A stretch of DNA of 37,146 nt, taken from Candidatus Aminicenantota bacterium. Its GTDB lineage: Bacteria; Acidobacteriota; Aminicenantia; UBA2199. Positions within the stretch are counted from its first letter, which is position 1, and each line of letters opens with the position of its first letter. This document shows positions 8,895 to 16,086 of the stretch, piece by piece. Below the pieces are notes generated by a model, which saw only the letters and a program-made list of their open reading frames with translations, made no database searches and was not told the origin of the DNA. Made by a program: the position numbers and the translations under genes. The stretch covers positions 21,662 through 58,807 of the forward strand of contig WVZO01000120.1 in assembly GCA_011772425.1 (NCBI GenBank), given 5' to 3'.

Positions 8895-9769
8895 TAATGC
8901 ACAAATTGGGAAATGATAATAGATAGCACATATCAAGAACATCAAGTTTTTAAACAGTTATCAGAATATTCTGGTTTTTACAAAAGCCTATCATTCTCTA
9001 TATTTGGTTTTGTGACCCAAGGGACAAATGCTATTTGTAACATTGATTCTTATGTATATTCATCTATTCAAGGTACTCTTGAATCAATAAAAGATATTCT
9101 GATTAAAGGACGTATAAATGATTCATATGCATTGTTGAGAAAATATTATGATTCAACAATAATCAACGTCTATTCTAACTTATATTTGGATGACAATTTT
9201 AGTCTTGAAAACTTTGTGGTCGAGAAAATTGACAATTGGATAAAAGGCAAAGAACAACTTCCTGAATATAGAGTTATGTCGCAGTACATTAGGAAGTCGA
9301 AAAAATTGTCTCAAATTAATGAATTACTTTACAGAGATAATACATATAAAAGTATAAGAGACCGTTGTAACGATCATACACACTACAATTTTTATCAAAA
9401 CATGCTTATTAACGACAATGAAATATACTTGAATAATAGGTTGGATGCTTTAAATACGTTTTCAAAGGATTTAGAGAATATTTTCATATTGCATTTTTCA
9501 TATCTTTTCTATCTGAACGACCACTATATGATGTCAAGTGATTATGTTGATAGCTTAGAATGTGGGATAACGCCAGAAGAAGGCTCTCAATACTATGTTG
9601 CTCCCTTCATCCAAAAAATATTTGATGATGTGATAAAGAGAAACAGGATGGATTTAGCAGAAGAAATTAAAAAGAATACATCTATGAAACTTGAATGAAG
9701 CCAATGCATAACAAATCGTTCCACCTGACACTTTTCCGCTACGCTGCAAAATGCAGGTGAACTCAACCG
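8895..9769 (+). mobile_element. Integron-type gene cassette 1
   Basis: Boundaries are set by core sites G|TAATGC (8894-8900) and G|TTATAC (9769-9775). One ORF (8913-9698) fills almost the whole unit, 18 bp after the start, and is followed at once by an attC. In a circular cassette the first bases must pair with the R'' box of its own attC. TAATGC against GCATAAC matches at five of six positions. No integrase gene is in the window. Confidence 0.65.
8913..9698 (+). CDS. Unknown cassette protein, possibly HEPN-like
   Basis: 261 residues, predicted all-helical and AT-rich compared with the flanking xdh genes. I do not recognise it with confidence. Residues 70-90 (INDSYALLRKYYDSTIINVY) resemble the helix typical of DUF5677/HEPN-like proteins. 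RDRCNDHTHYN near 148-158 contains an R-x5-H arrangement compatible with the HEPN RNase motif (R-x4-6-H). There is no signal peptide or membrane segment, so it is probably cytoplasmic. The start at 8913 has only a weak TGGGA upstream. It is the sole gene of cassette 1. A defence or toxin role is a guess based on the motif and context. Confidence 0.6.
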   Translation: MIIDSTYQEHQVFKQLSEYSGFYKSLSFSIFGFVTQGTNAICNIDSYVYSSIQGTLESIKDILIKGRINDSYALLRKYYDSTIINVYSNLYLDDNFSLENFVVEKIDNWIKGKEQLPEYRVMSQYIRKSKKLSQINELLYRDNTYKSIRDRCNDHTHYNFYQNMLINDNEIYLNNRLDALNTFSKDLENIFILHFSYLFYLNDHYMMSSDYVDSLECGITPEEGSQYYVAPFIQKIFDDVIKRNRMDLAEEIKKNTSMKLE

Positions 9770-9775
9770 TTATAC
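9706..9775 (+). mobile_element. attC: attC recombination site 1 (70 bp)
   Basis: Eight bases after the ORF stop the site shows R'' GCATAAC (9706-9712), a 6-bp spacer, L'' TTCCACCTG (9719-9727), a 26-bp loop, L' CAGGTGAA (9754-9761), a 7-bp spacer and R' GTTATAC (9769-9775). L'' and L' pair with one extra base, which is the extrahelical base used for strand selection in true attC sites. Length and geometry are typical of integron cassettes. Confidence 0.82.
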
Positions 9776-9781
9776 AATAAT

Positions 9782-10018
9782 ATGAAACTTTCCAAGTTAA
9801 AAGACCATGCGATCCTAAGGGCAGCATGCGACTCGGTCAGGGCCTATATTTCAAAATGTCATCCGACTGAGCCTGATAAAGATCCGAAGGCCACTAGGAA
9901 GGAAAGTTATGCTATTAAAAAAAAGGGTCAGGCAAGTATGTCATGTGCTACAAAATTTGAGTTACCGAAGCCGCAGGGAAAAATTGAAAAAAATAACAAA
10001 CTCTTTGTTTTATGTTAA
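9782..10018 (+). CDS. Small hypothetical ORF in cassette 2
   Basis: 78 residues, basic, with no recognised domain; it starts 12 bp into the putative cassette. Its middle (KKKGQASM) translates a stretch, AAAAGGGTCAGGCAAG, that also occurs as an intergenic motif at 11812-11834. Part of the frame may therefore be repeat read-through. No clear ribosome binding site is seen. It may not be a real gene. Confidence 0.3.
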   Translation: MKLSKLKDHAILRAACDSVRAYISKCHPTEPDKDPKATRKESYAIKKKGQASMSCATKFELPKPQGKIEKNNKLFVLC

Positions 10019-10042
10019 AACAACACGACGATCAAAAAAACG

Positions 10043-10061
10043 CGAATTTCGTATAATAATA
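10043..10061 (+). repeat. 19-bp motif abutting a cassette start (copy 2)
   Basis: Identical to 8875-8893; with upstream AAACGCGAA versus AAACACGAA the match extends to 24 bp with one mismatch. It sits one base before the GTTAGGC core of cassette 3 and again supplies TATAAT (10052-10057) about 35 bp ahead of the cassette gene. Confidence 0.8.
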
Positions 10062-10063
10062 AG

Positions 10064-11725
10064 TTAGGCATAGCAATTCAAAAGGTTTAGAATGGCTTCT
10101 TCTCAAAAGAAAACATCGCATTCCTCCGATGCAAAGGAAGTATTCGATAGGTCACATTGGGTTCCTTTCGAAAGTCTTAAGCCAATTTTCGAGTTCTCCA
10201 GCTTTGAGTTACATCAGCTTTCGCGAGATCTGAAATCTCTATCACTACTCGACACACAGACAATCATCGAGCTGTCACGCATGCCAAATACGTTTCTCTC
10301 AGAAATAGTAAATAGGGCCACAATTGGGAACTATAAGAACCGATTGTTTTCTTCTCGTCAGGATGATGCCAAGGAAAAAGCCTGCTACAAGGGTACAATC
10401 ACAGTACTTGATGACAGTGTCCTTGAGACAGTTACTTCTATAGTCGAGCAAGGTTTTCTCGCTCCCTCTGATGTGAGATTTCTTGATACGTTTGTACTAC
10501 GATATCTTCTAAGTGATACCTTCATCGTACTTTCTTATGGTATTCGTTATCCGAGTTATCATGGTCTTGAGCCGTTATTCGATAATGTCATAATTGATGA
10601 TAGGTTGGCAGATGACATCAGTGGCCAACTCATCTATCTTTATGACGACAGTATATGCTACCCAATCTATGAGAGGGGTCGTGACGCTGCATCCTTCCTT
10701 TCTTTCGAAAAAGGTGAGCTAACAGAAGTTCAGACTCAGATTCACAAGGATGCTTACCTGTTCTCTCGCAGCGCATGCAACTTTATATCTAGCCGAGCCA
10801 TACAGCCATCTATGCAGGTTAACTTTCTTTTAAGCCCCTTCGATCCGATTTTTGATGTAGCGTATCATGCTGCGACAAAACGTTCGCTGATTCAGAACCG
10901 ATTCGCTGAGCTACTACATGAACACTATGAGAGAAGCTCTAAGCTGCTTCGCAATTACGGTTCTAGTGGATTTGTTCCTATGCCTCCATTACTGGCCTTA
11001 GCTATTATCAAAAGTCAGGTCATAGACAATTTTGTTGAAGCACTCTTATCATTGAGAAAGGATTACTCTTCTGCGCGTAACCTGATCCGACGATATGGGT
11101 TAATGCTTTATGCCGAAGCATCACCAACGGGGCAACTTGAAATAATCTATGAATTCGAGAAGAAATGGTCGAGTTTGGCAGAACAATTTATGAATAAAAA
11201 GATGAGGCCAACTTTTCTCCAAAGGGTGTGGCGCTCATTAAAAGGTTTTTCACCACTAGGCTTTGTTGGTGAGACAATAGATCAACTTCTAGAGTTCTAT
11301 AGATCAAGAAAACTTGTGGCTGATTTCAACTTCTTCAGCAACTATTGGGCTTCGCTTGATGAACTTGCCCAACATCATGGAACACTTCTTGCGAAATGGA
11401 TAAAAAGTGCAAATTTAGAATACATAAAGAGACAGCGTGATTCCGTTAAAATTGAAGGTGAAAGAATCTTTGAGTCATTGGAAAAACTCTCCCAACATCC
11501 TGTGTTTGCGCGTGGTTACGTATGGTCAGAAGACAAGAATGCTATCTACTACCATTTTCCGCACTGCCCAGTATCGCGCCAGATCAATATTAAGAATAGG
11601 AATACAGGAATTAGACCACCGAGGAAGCTTAGGCCACATAATTGTGTGTCATGCATAAGGGCCAAAATCTAAATGCCTAACAAAGCGCTCCAGCGTGCTG
11701 CTATCGCCGTCGCTGAGCTTGGTCG
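10064..11725 (+). mobile_element. Integron-type gene cassette 3
   Basis: It runs from G|TTAGGC (10063-10069) to the R' of the attC at 11725. The first six bases TTAGGC are exactly complementary to the R'' box GCCTAAC of its own attC, as required for a circular cassette. A single 1.58-kb ORF fills it, starting 28 bp in. This is the best-formed cassette in the window. Confidence 0.75.
10092..11672 (+). CDS. Unknown 526-residue cassette protein with C-terminal Ada-like zinc ribbon
   Basis: No known full-length family is recognised. Residues 1-470 look mostly helical with no signal peptide; two mildly hydrophobic stretches (about 135-150 and 300-320) are probably buried helices. The C-terminus has a clear metal-ribbon pattern: HFPHC (His488, His491, Cys492), then RPPRKLRPHNCVSC with Cys518 and Cys521. 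This resembles the Ada-type metal-binding domain (HxxxC ... RPCxxC) used by several nucleic acid proteins. It is large for a cassette gene. Its base and codon composition differs from the xdh genes on either side, consistent with transfer. Nucleic acid binding is an inference from the ribbon only. Confidence 0.7.
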   Translation: MASSQKKTSHSSDAKEVFDRSHWVPFESLKPIFEFSSFELHQLSRDLKSLSLLDTQTIIELSRMPNTFLSEIVNRATIGNYKNRLFSSRQDDAKEKACYKGTITVLDDSVLETVTSIVEQGFLAPSDVRFLDTFVLRYLLSDTFIVLSYGIRYPSYHGLEPLFDNVIIDDRLADDISGQLIYLYDDSICYPIYERGRDAASFLSFEKGELTEVQTQIHKDAYLFSRSACNFISSRAIQPSMQVNFLLSPFDPIFDVAYHAATKRSLIQNRFAELLHEHYERSSKLLRNYGSSGFVPMPPLLALAIIKSQVIDNFVEALLSLRKDYSSARNLIRRYGLMLYAEASPTGQLEIIYEFEKKWSSLAEQFMNKKMRPTFLQRVWRSLKGFSPLGFVGETIDQLLEFYRSRKLVADFNFFSNYWASLDELAQHHGTLLAKWIKSANLEYIKRQRDSVKIEGERIFESLEKLSQHPVFARGYVWSEDKNAIYYHFPHCPVSRQINIKNRNTGIRPPRKLRPHNCVSCIRAKI

Positions 11726-11731
11726 TTATAC
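11675..11731 (+). mobile_element. attC: attC recombination site 2 (57 bp)
   Basis: Two bases after the ORF stop: R'' GCCTAAC (11675-11681), L'' GCTCCAGC (11687-11694), a loop, L' GCTGAGC (11712-11718) and R' GTTATAC (11725-11731). L'' pairs with L' apart from one extra C, the canonical extrahelical position. The sequence is very like attC sites of mobile and environmental integrons, and 57 bp is the usual lower size limit. Confidence 0.88.
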
Positions 11732-11856
11732 TGTAAGAACATAGAGTCAAAGATGAGAAGAGTTTTCAACATCCTCGTGCTATGTATAAGTCCGTGTACA
11801 ACTACCCACGCAAAAAAAAAAGAGGTCAGGCAAGATCTGCAAAGAGGAAAGACGTT

Positions 11857-12726
11857 ATGATACCAACATTTAACTTTATTCAACCAAAAAACCTTAATGA
11901 TACATTAGCGCTGCTGGGCAAGCATCAAGGAAATGCCCGGTTGATCGCAGGGGGAACCGATATTGTCCCTGGTTTTCAACAAGAAGCCTCCCGTTTTAAA
12001 AATATTAAAACACTGATCGATATCCATGACTTAAAAGAACTCAAAATTATTGAAAGAAAAAATGATCATGTTATGATCGGTGCCGGGGTCACATTTACAG
12101 AACTGACCACACATCCTGTAATTAAAGAATTATTTCCTTTATTGGCAAAAGCGGCCGGTTCTATTGGCAGTCTCCAGATCCGAAACCGCGCCACCATTGC
12201 CGGGAATTTTGTCAATAATGCACCGTGCGCAGACAGTGTGCCCTCGTTGCTGGTATACGATGCAGTCGTTCGCATACAATCTCCTGGTGGAGAACGTGAA
12301 ATCGCCCTGGAGGAATTTTTATTAAAACCTTATAAAACTCAACTTCAACCCGATGAGATCGTCACACACGTTGTTTTACCGGTCATTGAAGAGAATTACC
12401 GGGGTGATTTTTACAAATTGGGACGCCGGCGCGGTGTTGCCATTAGCCGAATTTCCCTGGCAGTGCTTATTGATATTGACAGCCAAACGTCAATTATCCA
12501 GGACATACGGATTGCCAGTGGTGCGGTTACGCCTATTGGAAAACGATTCAGACAATTGGAAGAATTTGCTCAAGGGAGAGAAGCAACTTCCGATTTGTTT
12601 AAACAACTGGCGCAGGAACTGGGGAAACAGATTTTGGATGTAACCGGCTTGCGCTGGTCCACACCCCATAAACTTCCCGTGGTCCAACAGATGTTCTATC
12701 AGCTTCTTGAAAGCATTTATTTTTAA
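11857..12726 (+). CDS. Molybdenum hydroxylase FAD-binding subunit, complete
   Basis: 289 residues from ATG 11857, which follows AGAGGA at 11843-11848. An upstream ATG at 11782 only adds translated A-tract and repeat. It is the FAD subunit of a xanthine/aldehyde/CO dehydrogenase family enzyme. Both FAD loops are present, IAGGTD at 30-35 and RNRATIAGNFVNNAP at 109-123, with IGAGVT at 74-79, followed by the C-terminal flavin-subunit domain from about 175. It stands alone directly after the cassette array. The most likely partner is the Mo subunit at 4590, which would make this an operon split by about 4.8 kb of accessory DNA. It cannot take transcripts from its partner's promoter across the island hairpins with certainty. 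Confidence 0.93.
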   Translation: MIPTFNFIQPKNLNDTLALLGKHQGNARLIAGGTDIVPGFQQEASRFKNIKTLIDIHDLKELKIIERKNDHVMIGAGVTFTELTTHPVIKELFPLLAKAAGSIGSLQIRNRATIAGNFVNNAPCADSVPSLLVYDAVVRIQSPGGEREIALEEFLLKPYKTQLQPDEIVTHVVLPVIEENYRGDFYKLGRRRGVAISRISLAVLIDIDSQTSIIQDIRIASGAVTPIGKRFRQLEEFAQGREATSDLFKQLAQELGKQILDVTGLRWSTPHKLPVVQQMFYQLLESIYF

Positions 12727-12835
12727 TCAGTCCTCAGGACGCCTCTATTCCATTATTCCTGTTAATGGGGTAGTAAAGCGCATTGCCGACAACCAGCATT
12801 TATTTATGGTGAGCATGGATTGAATGGATACCAGA

Positions 12836-12897
12836 GGGAAGAGAAGGAGGGTACAGAAGGCAAATCACAAGGAGGACTGCCTTCTGCACCACTTCCC
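12836..12897. repeat. Stem-loop after the FAD subunit gene
   Basis: Inner perfect 9-bp arms CAGAAGGCA (12854-12862) and TGCCTTCTG (12878-12886) are extended by outer GGGAAG (12836-12841) and CTTCCC (12892-12897). There is no T tract, so it is not a classic terminator. The gap 12727-13129 otherwise holds only the TAGTAGG microsatellite and a CTTCGTG unit. Confidence 0.55.
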
Positions 12898-13043
12898 TTT
12901 CCCATCATCACCCCTCTAAATAAATAAACTATCCGCACCTTCAATCCTTTACTAGTGCTTGCCGTTATTTTCGGATATTTTTCACACCCTGTCAATAACC
13001 GGAAATACTCATTTTTATATGAGTAAAAATACTCAGAGAAAGA

Positions 13044-13085
13044 TAGTAGGTAGTAGGTAGTAGGGAGTAGGTAGTAGGTAGTAGG
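13044..13085. repeat. TAGTAGG microsatellite
   Basis: About six tandem copies of TAGTAGG or TAGTAGGG in 42 bp, in the convergent space between the FAD subunit and the PLP enzyme. A related GAAGTAGG/GAAGTATG run occurs at 34747-34781. Confidence 0.85.
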
Positions 13086-13099
13086 AAGGCAATTCCTTA

Positions 13100-13134
13100 T
13101 ACCTTCGTGTCTTCGTGGTGAAAAACAGCTTAAT
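13100..13134 (-). repeat. CTTCGTG dispersed unit
   Basis: CCTTCGTGTCTTCGTGGTG followed by AAAAACAGCTTA. The same ending occurs at about 29999-30014. The unit reaches into the TAA stop codon of the PLP enzyme (13130-13132), so the insertion abuts or formed the gene's end. Confidence 0.75.
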
Positions 13135-14239
13135 TGCGGTCCAGGGGCTGGACCTCCTGCTCAAAATAGCGGTGAAACGCTTTGGGCAGCTCGTGATAAT
13201 CTATATCTTCAATCTCATCGGAAAAATCTTCTGCATTTAAGGTGTTCCAGAAGAGCACCACGTCATCTTTTTTTATTCTCTGCTGGCTCGCATCGGCAAA
13301 GAGTGCGGCAAAGGTTTTCCCTGTATAGGTTCCATCCAATTGGATTCCTTCGGTTTCCTCCATGAGGGCAACGGCTGCCATGCCTTCTTTAGTGAATCGA
13401 GCATAACCCTCCCCTAAAAAATTTTCGTTGATTTCAATTTCATCCGGGGATAATTGCACACGGGGAAACAACGGGTCTGACGTGCAAAGTAATGTAACGG
13501 TATCACGAAAAAGTTTGAGAATCTTACCTTCGTCAGTGAAATGTTTATCCACTACACGGACAGGAAAGATTTGACTTTTCAAATTGAGGGCCTTCAAACC
13601 GATGAGCAGCCCGACATAAGTTCCGGCCGTGCCCATGGGCACATAAATGCGGGCCGGTTCCGGTATTTGACCCTGTTCGATTTGCTGCTTCAATTCAAAT
13701 GCGGCATTCACAAAACCCACTACCCCCAGCGGCAAAGAACCTCCCGGAGGAATAACGTAAGTCTTTTTTCCTGTTATTTTTCGGTGCCGCAAAAGCTGGT
13801 ACCAGGTACCCAGAGAAAGCAGCAGCTTATTGGGATATTGGTGGAGTTCAGCTCCATACTCCCAGCTCATCAGGAGGTTTCGACGTACATAATGGGCATT
13901 GGGCTGGGGCAATAACATGGAAATGCTCATTAGTCCCTCGTAATTGGCATAAACAGCCGTGGCCAGCGCATGGTTGGAACCGGCAAAGCCAAAAGTCATG
14001 ACCTCTTTGCAGCCGCGGCGCAGTGCCTCACCGAGGAGAAATTCCAACTTTCGCACTTTATTGCCGCCAAAGGGGTGACCGATTATACCGTCTTGTTTCA
14101 TGTATAAATGGTCCAAACCCAGCTTTTCGCCCACTTTGTTAAGCTTATTTATAGGAGAAGGCAGGTCACACAGGTTTTCATGAGGAAGGCTCTCTTTCAA
14201 ACCGGGAAATTGCTCAAATAAGGGTATCAACGGGATCAT
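13130..14239 (-). CDS. PLP-dependent D-cysteine desulfhydrase/ACC deaminase family protein
   Basis: 369 residues, fold-type II PLP enzyme. The Schiff-base lysine is Lys61 in FGGNKVRKLEFLL (58-70), and GSNH at 87-90 is the pocket that follows it. The region ending LDGTYTGKTFAAL (about 300-312) carries the usual conserved glycines. The family covers D-cysteine desulfhydrase (D-cysteine to pyruvate, H2S and ammonia) and 1-aminocyclopropane-1-carboxylate deaminase; the sequence alone does not fix the substrate. The protein is somewhat longer than DcyD (about 330 residues), with extra residues at both ends. A strong AGGAGG lies 8 bp upstream of the start. It is a single-gene unit, convergent with the xdh FAD gene and divergent from the respiratory operon. 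Confidence 0.87.
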   Translation of the reverse strand: MIPLIPLFEQFPGLKESLPHENLCDLPSPINKLNKVGEKLGLDHLYMKQDGIIGHPFGGNKVRKLEFLLGEALRRGCKEVMTFGFAGSNHALATAVYANYEGLMSISMLLPQPNAHYVRRNLLMSWEYGAELHQYPNKLLLSLGTWYQLLRHRKITGKKTYVIPPGGSLPLGVVGFVNAAFELKQQIEQGQIPEPARIYVPMGTAGTYVGLLIGLKALNLKSQIFPVRVVDKHFTDEGKILKLFRDTVTLLCTSDPLFPRVQLSPDEIEINENFLGEGYARFTKEGMAAVALMEETEGIQLDGTYTGKTFAALFADASQQRIKKDDVVLFWNTLNAEDFSDEIEDIDYHELPKAFHRYFEQEVQPLDRN

Positions 14240-14648
14240 TTAAATTGTCCTCCTTTGTTTGAATCTCTAAAGATTGAAATATTGCTTTAATTTATATAAC
14301 GGTTACATCGCTGAGATAGATCATATAGAAGCCCATGCAGCAAAAAATTCATTTATCGTCGCCACAGCCTCCTGAAGGAAGTCGAGGTAATACTGTCGGC
14401 AGCATCACACATCGTGCGATCCTCCTGCCTCCATTTATTTTCTGACTTCATTAATTAATTCAAAATAATTATAGTATCCTGCTGAGTTGATGTCAACAAC
14501 AATTTAAGAAAAAGGAGCCAGGCGAAAAAATCCATATAAGTTTTCAACTTTTCAAACACCGAGTCAGGTTTAGTCAGGTTTCGCAGGTTTGAGTCAGGTT
14601 TCAGGTTTAGGCACCTGCCAGTCCTGTTATTGTGAAGATAAGATGGCT

Positions 14649-14831
14649 GTCCTGAGAATATCATTGTCTGTCCTGAAAGTGTAGGTATCTGTCTTGAAAG
14701 TGTAGGCGTCTGTCCCAAAAGTGTAGATGTCTGTCCTGAAAGTGCAGACATCTGTCCCGAAAGTGTAGATATCTGTCCTGAAAGTGTAGACGTCTGTCCC
14801 GGTGGATAAGACATCTGTCCTCATAGATATG
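14649..14831. repeat. 21-bp tandem array 2: eight full units plus a partial
   Basis: Eight head-to-tail units of exactly 21 bp (14649-14816), each starting GTCCTGAAAGTGTAG or a close variant and ending in TCT, with a partial ninth. A GTCAGGTTT-rich stretch (14560-14620) precedes it. The sequence is unrelated to the array at 7383, but the period is the same. On the minus strand it is an open heptapeptide frame (GQ-x-STLS), with no ribosome binding site visible. Apart from this, an inverted CACAGAGGA unit and the sco promoter, the gap 14240-15261 holds nothing recognisable. Confidence 0.92.
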
Positions 14832-14901
14832 TTGATACGTTATACCTGGTGAGTATTTAGGTTCCAGATGGAAGTTGCCTGTCCTCTTCTATGCTTCTAT
14901 A

Positions 14902-14983
14902 TTTTAGCCACAGAGGACACAGAGGACACAGAGTTTTAAAAAAATTTTCTCTTTGTGTTCTGTGTGCCTCTGTGGTGAAAAAA
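14902..14983. repeat. Head-to-head pair of CACAGAGG-type dispersed units
   Basis: The left unit has GCCACAGAGGACACAGAGG (14908-14926); the right unit is its inverted relative with GTGTGCCTCTGTGGTG (14962-14977). An A/T core lies between them. The pair would fold into a long imperfect hairpin. It is a variant of the CGAAGG family found across the window. Confidence 0.75.
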
Positions 14984-15141
14984 CATTTTGCCAGAAAGTG
15001 GCAAGATTTCAGCAATAGGCAACCTTCTATGAGCAGCAAGAATGAACGAAGCACCTGGTAAGGTGACAGGCAGGAGGGGTGGGCTCATTTTCTTAATTTC
15101 TACCTGTTTAGTTTTATTTTTCAATTTGGTACGATTTTTGT

Positions 15142-15170
15142 TTGAAAATTCGTTTCCTTTTTATTATAAT
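15142..15170 (+). promoter_or_regulatory. Sigma-70 promoter of the respiratory operon
   Basis: TTGAAA (15142-15147), a 17-bp spacer and a perfect TATAAT (15165-15170). It lies 92 bp upstream of the Sco start and is the only good promoter found ahead of the cox-act genes, so it may drive the whole run to the terminator at 28262. Confidence 0.75.
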
Positions 15171-15261
15171 GAAGTCCTTAAAATTTTCTATTTAAAAGGT
15201 TTAAAGAAAAGTGTTATGCAAACATGCATTTAATACTGACGCTGAGCCGAAAGGGGGCCAA

Positions 15262-16086
15262 ATGAAATATACAAAATTCCTGGCGGTAATCTTTTTATTC
15301 CCATTTTTGCTGGTGGCTAATGGTAACATGGAAAAGCCAGAGGTAGGCATCGTTGAGCAATTGGGCAAAACGCTTCCCCTGGATTTGACGTTTAAAGATT
15401 CCAGCGGAAACGATGTCAAACTCAACGATTTAATTCAAAAACCAACGGTGTTATCCCTGGTCTATTACCATTGCCCTACCGTATGTAAACCACTGCTGGG
15501 TGCCAAAGTCGATGTGCTGGACCGCATCGACCTGGTCCCGGGAAAAGATTACAACACCCTTACGATCTCTTTTAATGAAGATGAAACACCGGAAAACGCC
15601 AAAACCATCAAAGACCATTTCATCCAACAGTTCCATAAAAATTTCCCGCCGGAAGCGTGGCACTTCCTCACCGGGGATAAAGAAACCATTAGAAAACTAA
15701 CCGATACCTTGGGGTTTTATTTTAAACGGGATAGGAACGATTTTATTCACCCCACCGGGTTAATCATGATTTCCCCAAAAGGGAATATTACCCGGTATTT
15801 TTACGGTATGGCTTATCTTCCTTTTGATATTAAATTAGGGCTCATCGAAGCGTCGGAGGGGAAGATCGGTCCAACCATCAGTAAGATCCTGCTTTATTGT
15901 TTCCGCTATGACCCGGAAGGGAAACGATATATTTTTGATATATTGAAAGTAACCGCCACAGTGACGATCTTTTTCCTGGTTATTTTTGTTACCTGGCTGT
16001 TGCTTTCATCCCGAAAGAGGAGAGTAAAGGAGCGGCCGCAAAGGCACGAAGACACAAAGGAAAAAGAAGAGGGAAATCAGTCATGA
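15262..16086 (+). CDS. sco: SCO1/SenC copper chaperone for CuA assembly
   Basis: 274 residues from ATG 15262, chosen because it opens an N-terminal signal anchor (KYTKFLAVIFLFPFLLVANG) and follows AGGGGG. It is a thioredoxin-fold protein that delivers copper to the CuA site of the oxidase. The copper ligands are Cys71 and Cys75 in CPTVC and His163 in DFIHPTG. A second membrane segment near residues 230-252 anchors the C-terminus. The last 20 or so residues (RPQRHEDTKEKEE) are encoded by a CGAAGG-type dispersed repeat (16035-16060), an unusual repeat-derived tail. Its TGA overlaps the CtaD start (ATGA). Confidence 0.93.
   Translation: MKYTKFLAVIFLFPFLLVANGNMEKPEVGIVEQLGKTLPLDLTFKDSSGNDVKLNDLIQKPTVLSLVYYHCPTVCKPLLGAKVDVLDRIDLVPGKDYNTLTISFNEDETPENAKTIKDHFIQQFHKNFPPEAWHFLTGDKETIRKLTDTLGFYFKRDRNDFIHPTGLIMISPKGNITRYFYGMAYLPFDIKLGLIEASEGKIGPTISKILLYCFRYDPEGKRYIFDILKVTATVTIFFLVIFVTWLLLSSRKRRVKERPQRHEDTKEKEEGNQS

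Larger units (their letters stand above)
9770..10063 (+). mobile_element. Possible short or degenerate cassette 2
   Basis: The unit lies between G|TTATAC (9769-9775) and G|TTAGGC (10063-10069). Its own attC should contain GTATAAC. The only match is GTATAAT at 10051-10057 inside the 19-bp motif, too close to the next core for a full site. It is either a damaged cassette or one with an eroded attC. Confidence 0.4.

Noticed and set aside
8875..8900. loxP-like recombination site
   Set aside because: Only one arm-like sequence (TTCGTATA) is present; the inverted second arm is missing at both copies.
9706..11731. Insertion sequence carrying the cassette genes
   Set aside because: No transposase, terminal inverted repeats or target duplications were found around the unit; the attC structure explains the boundaries better.
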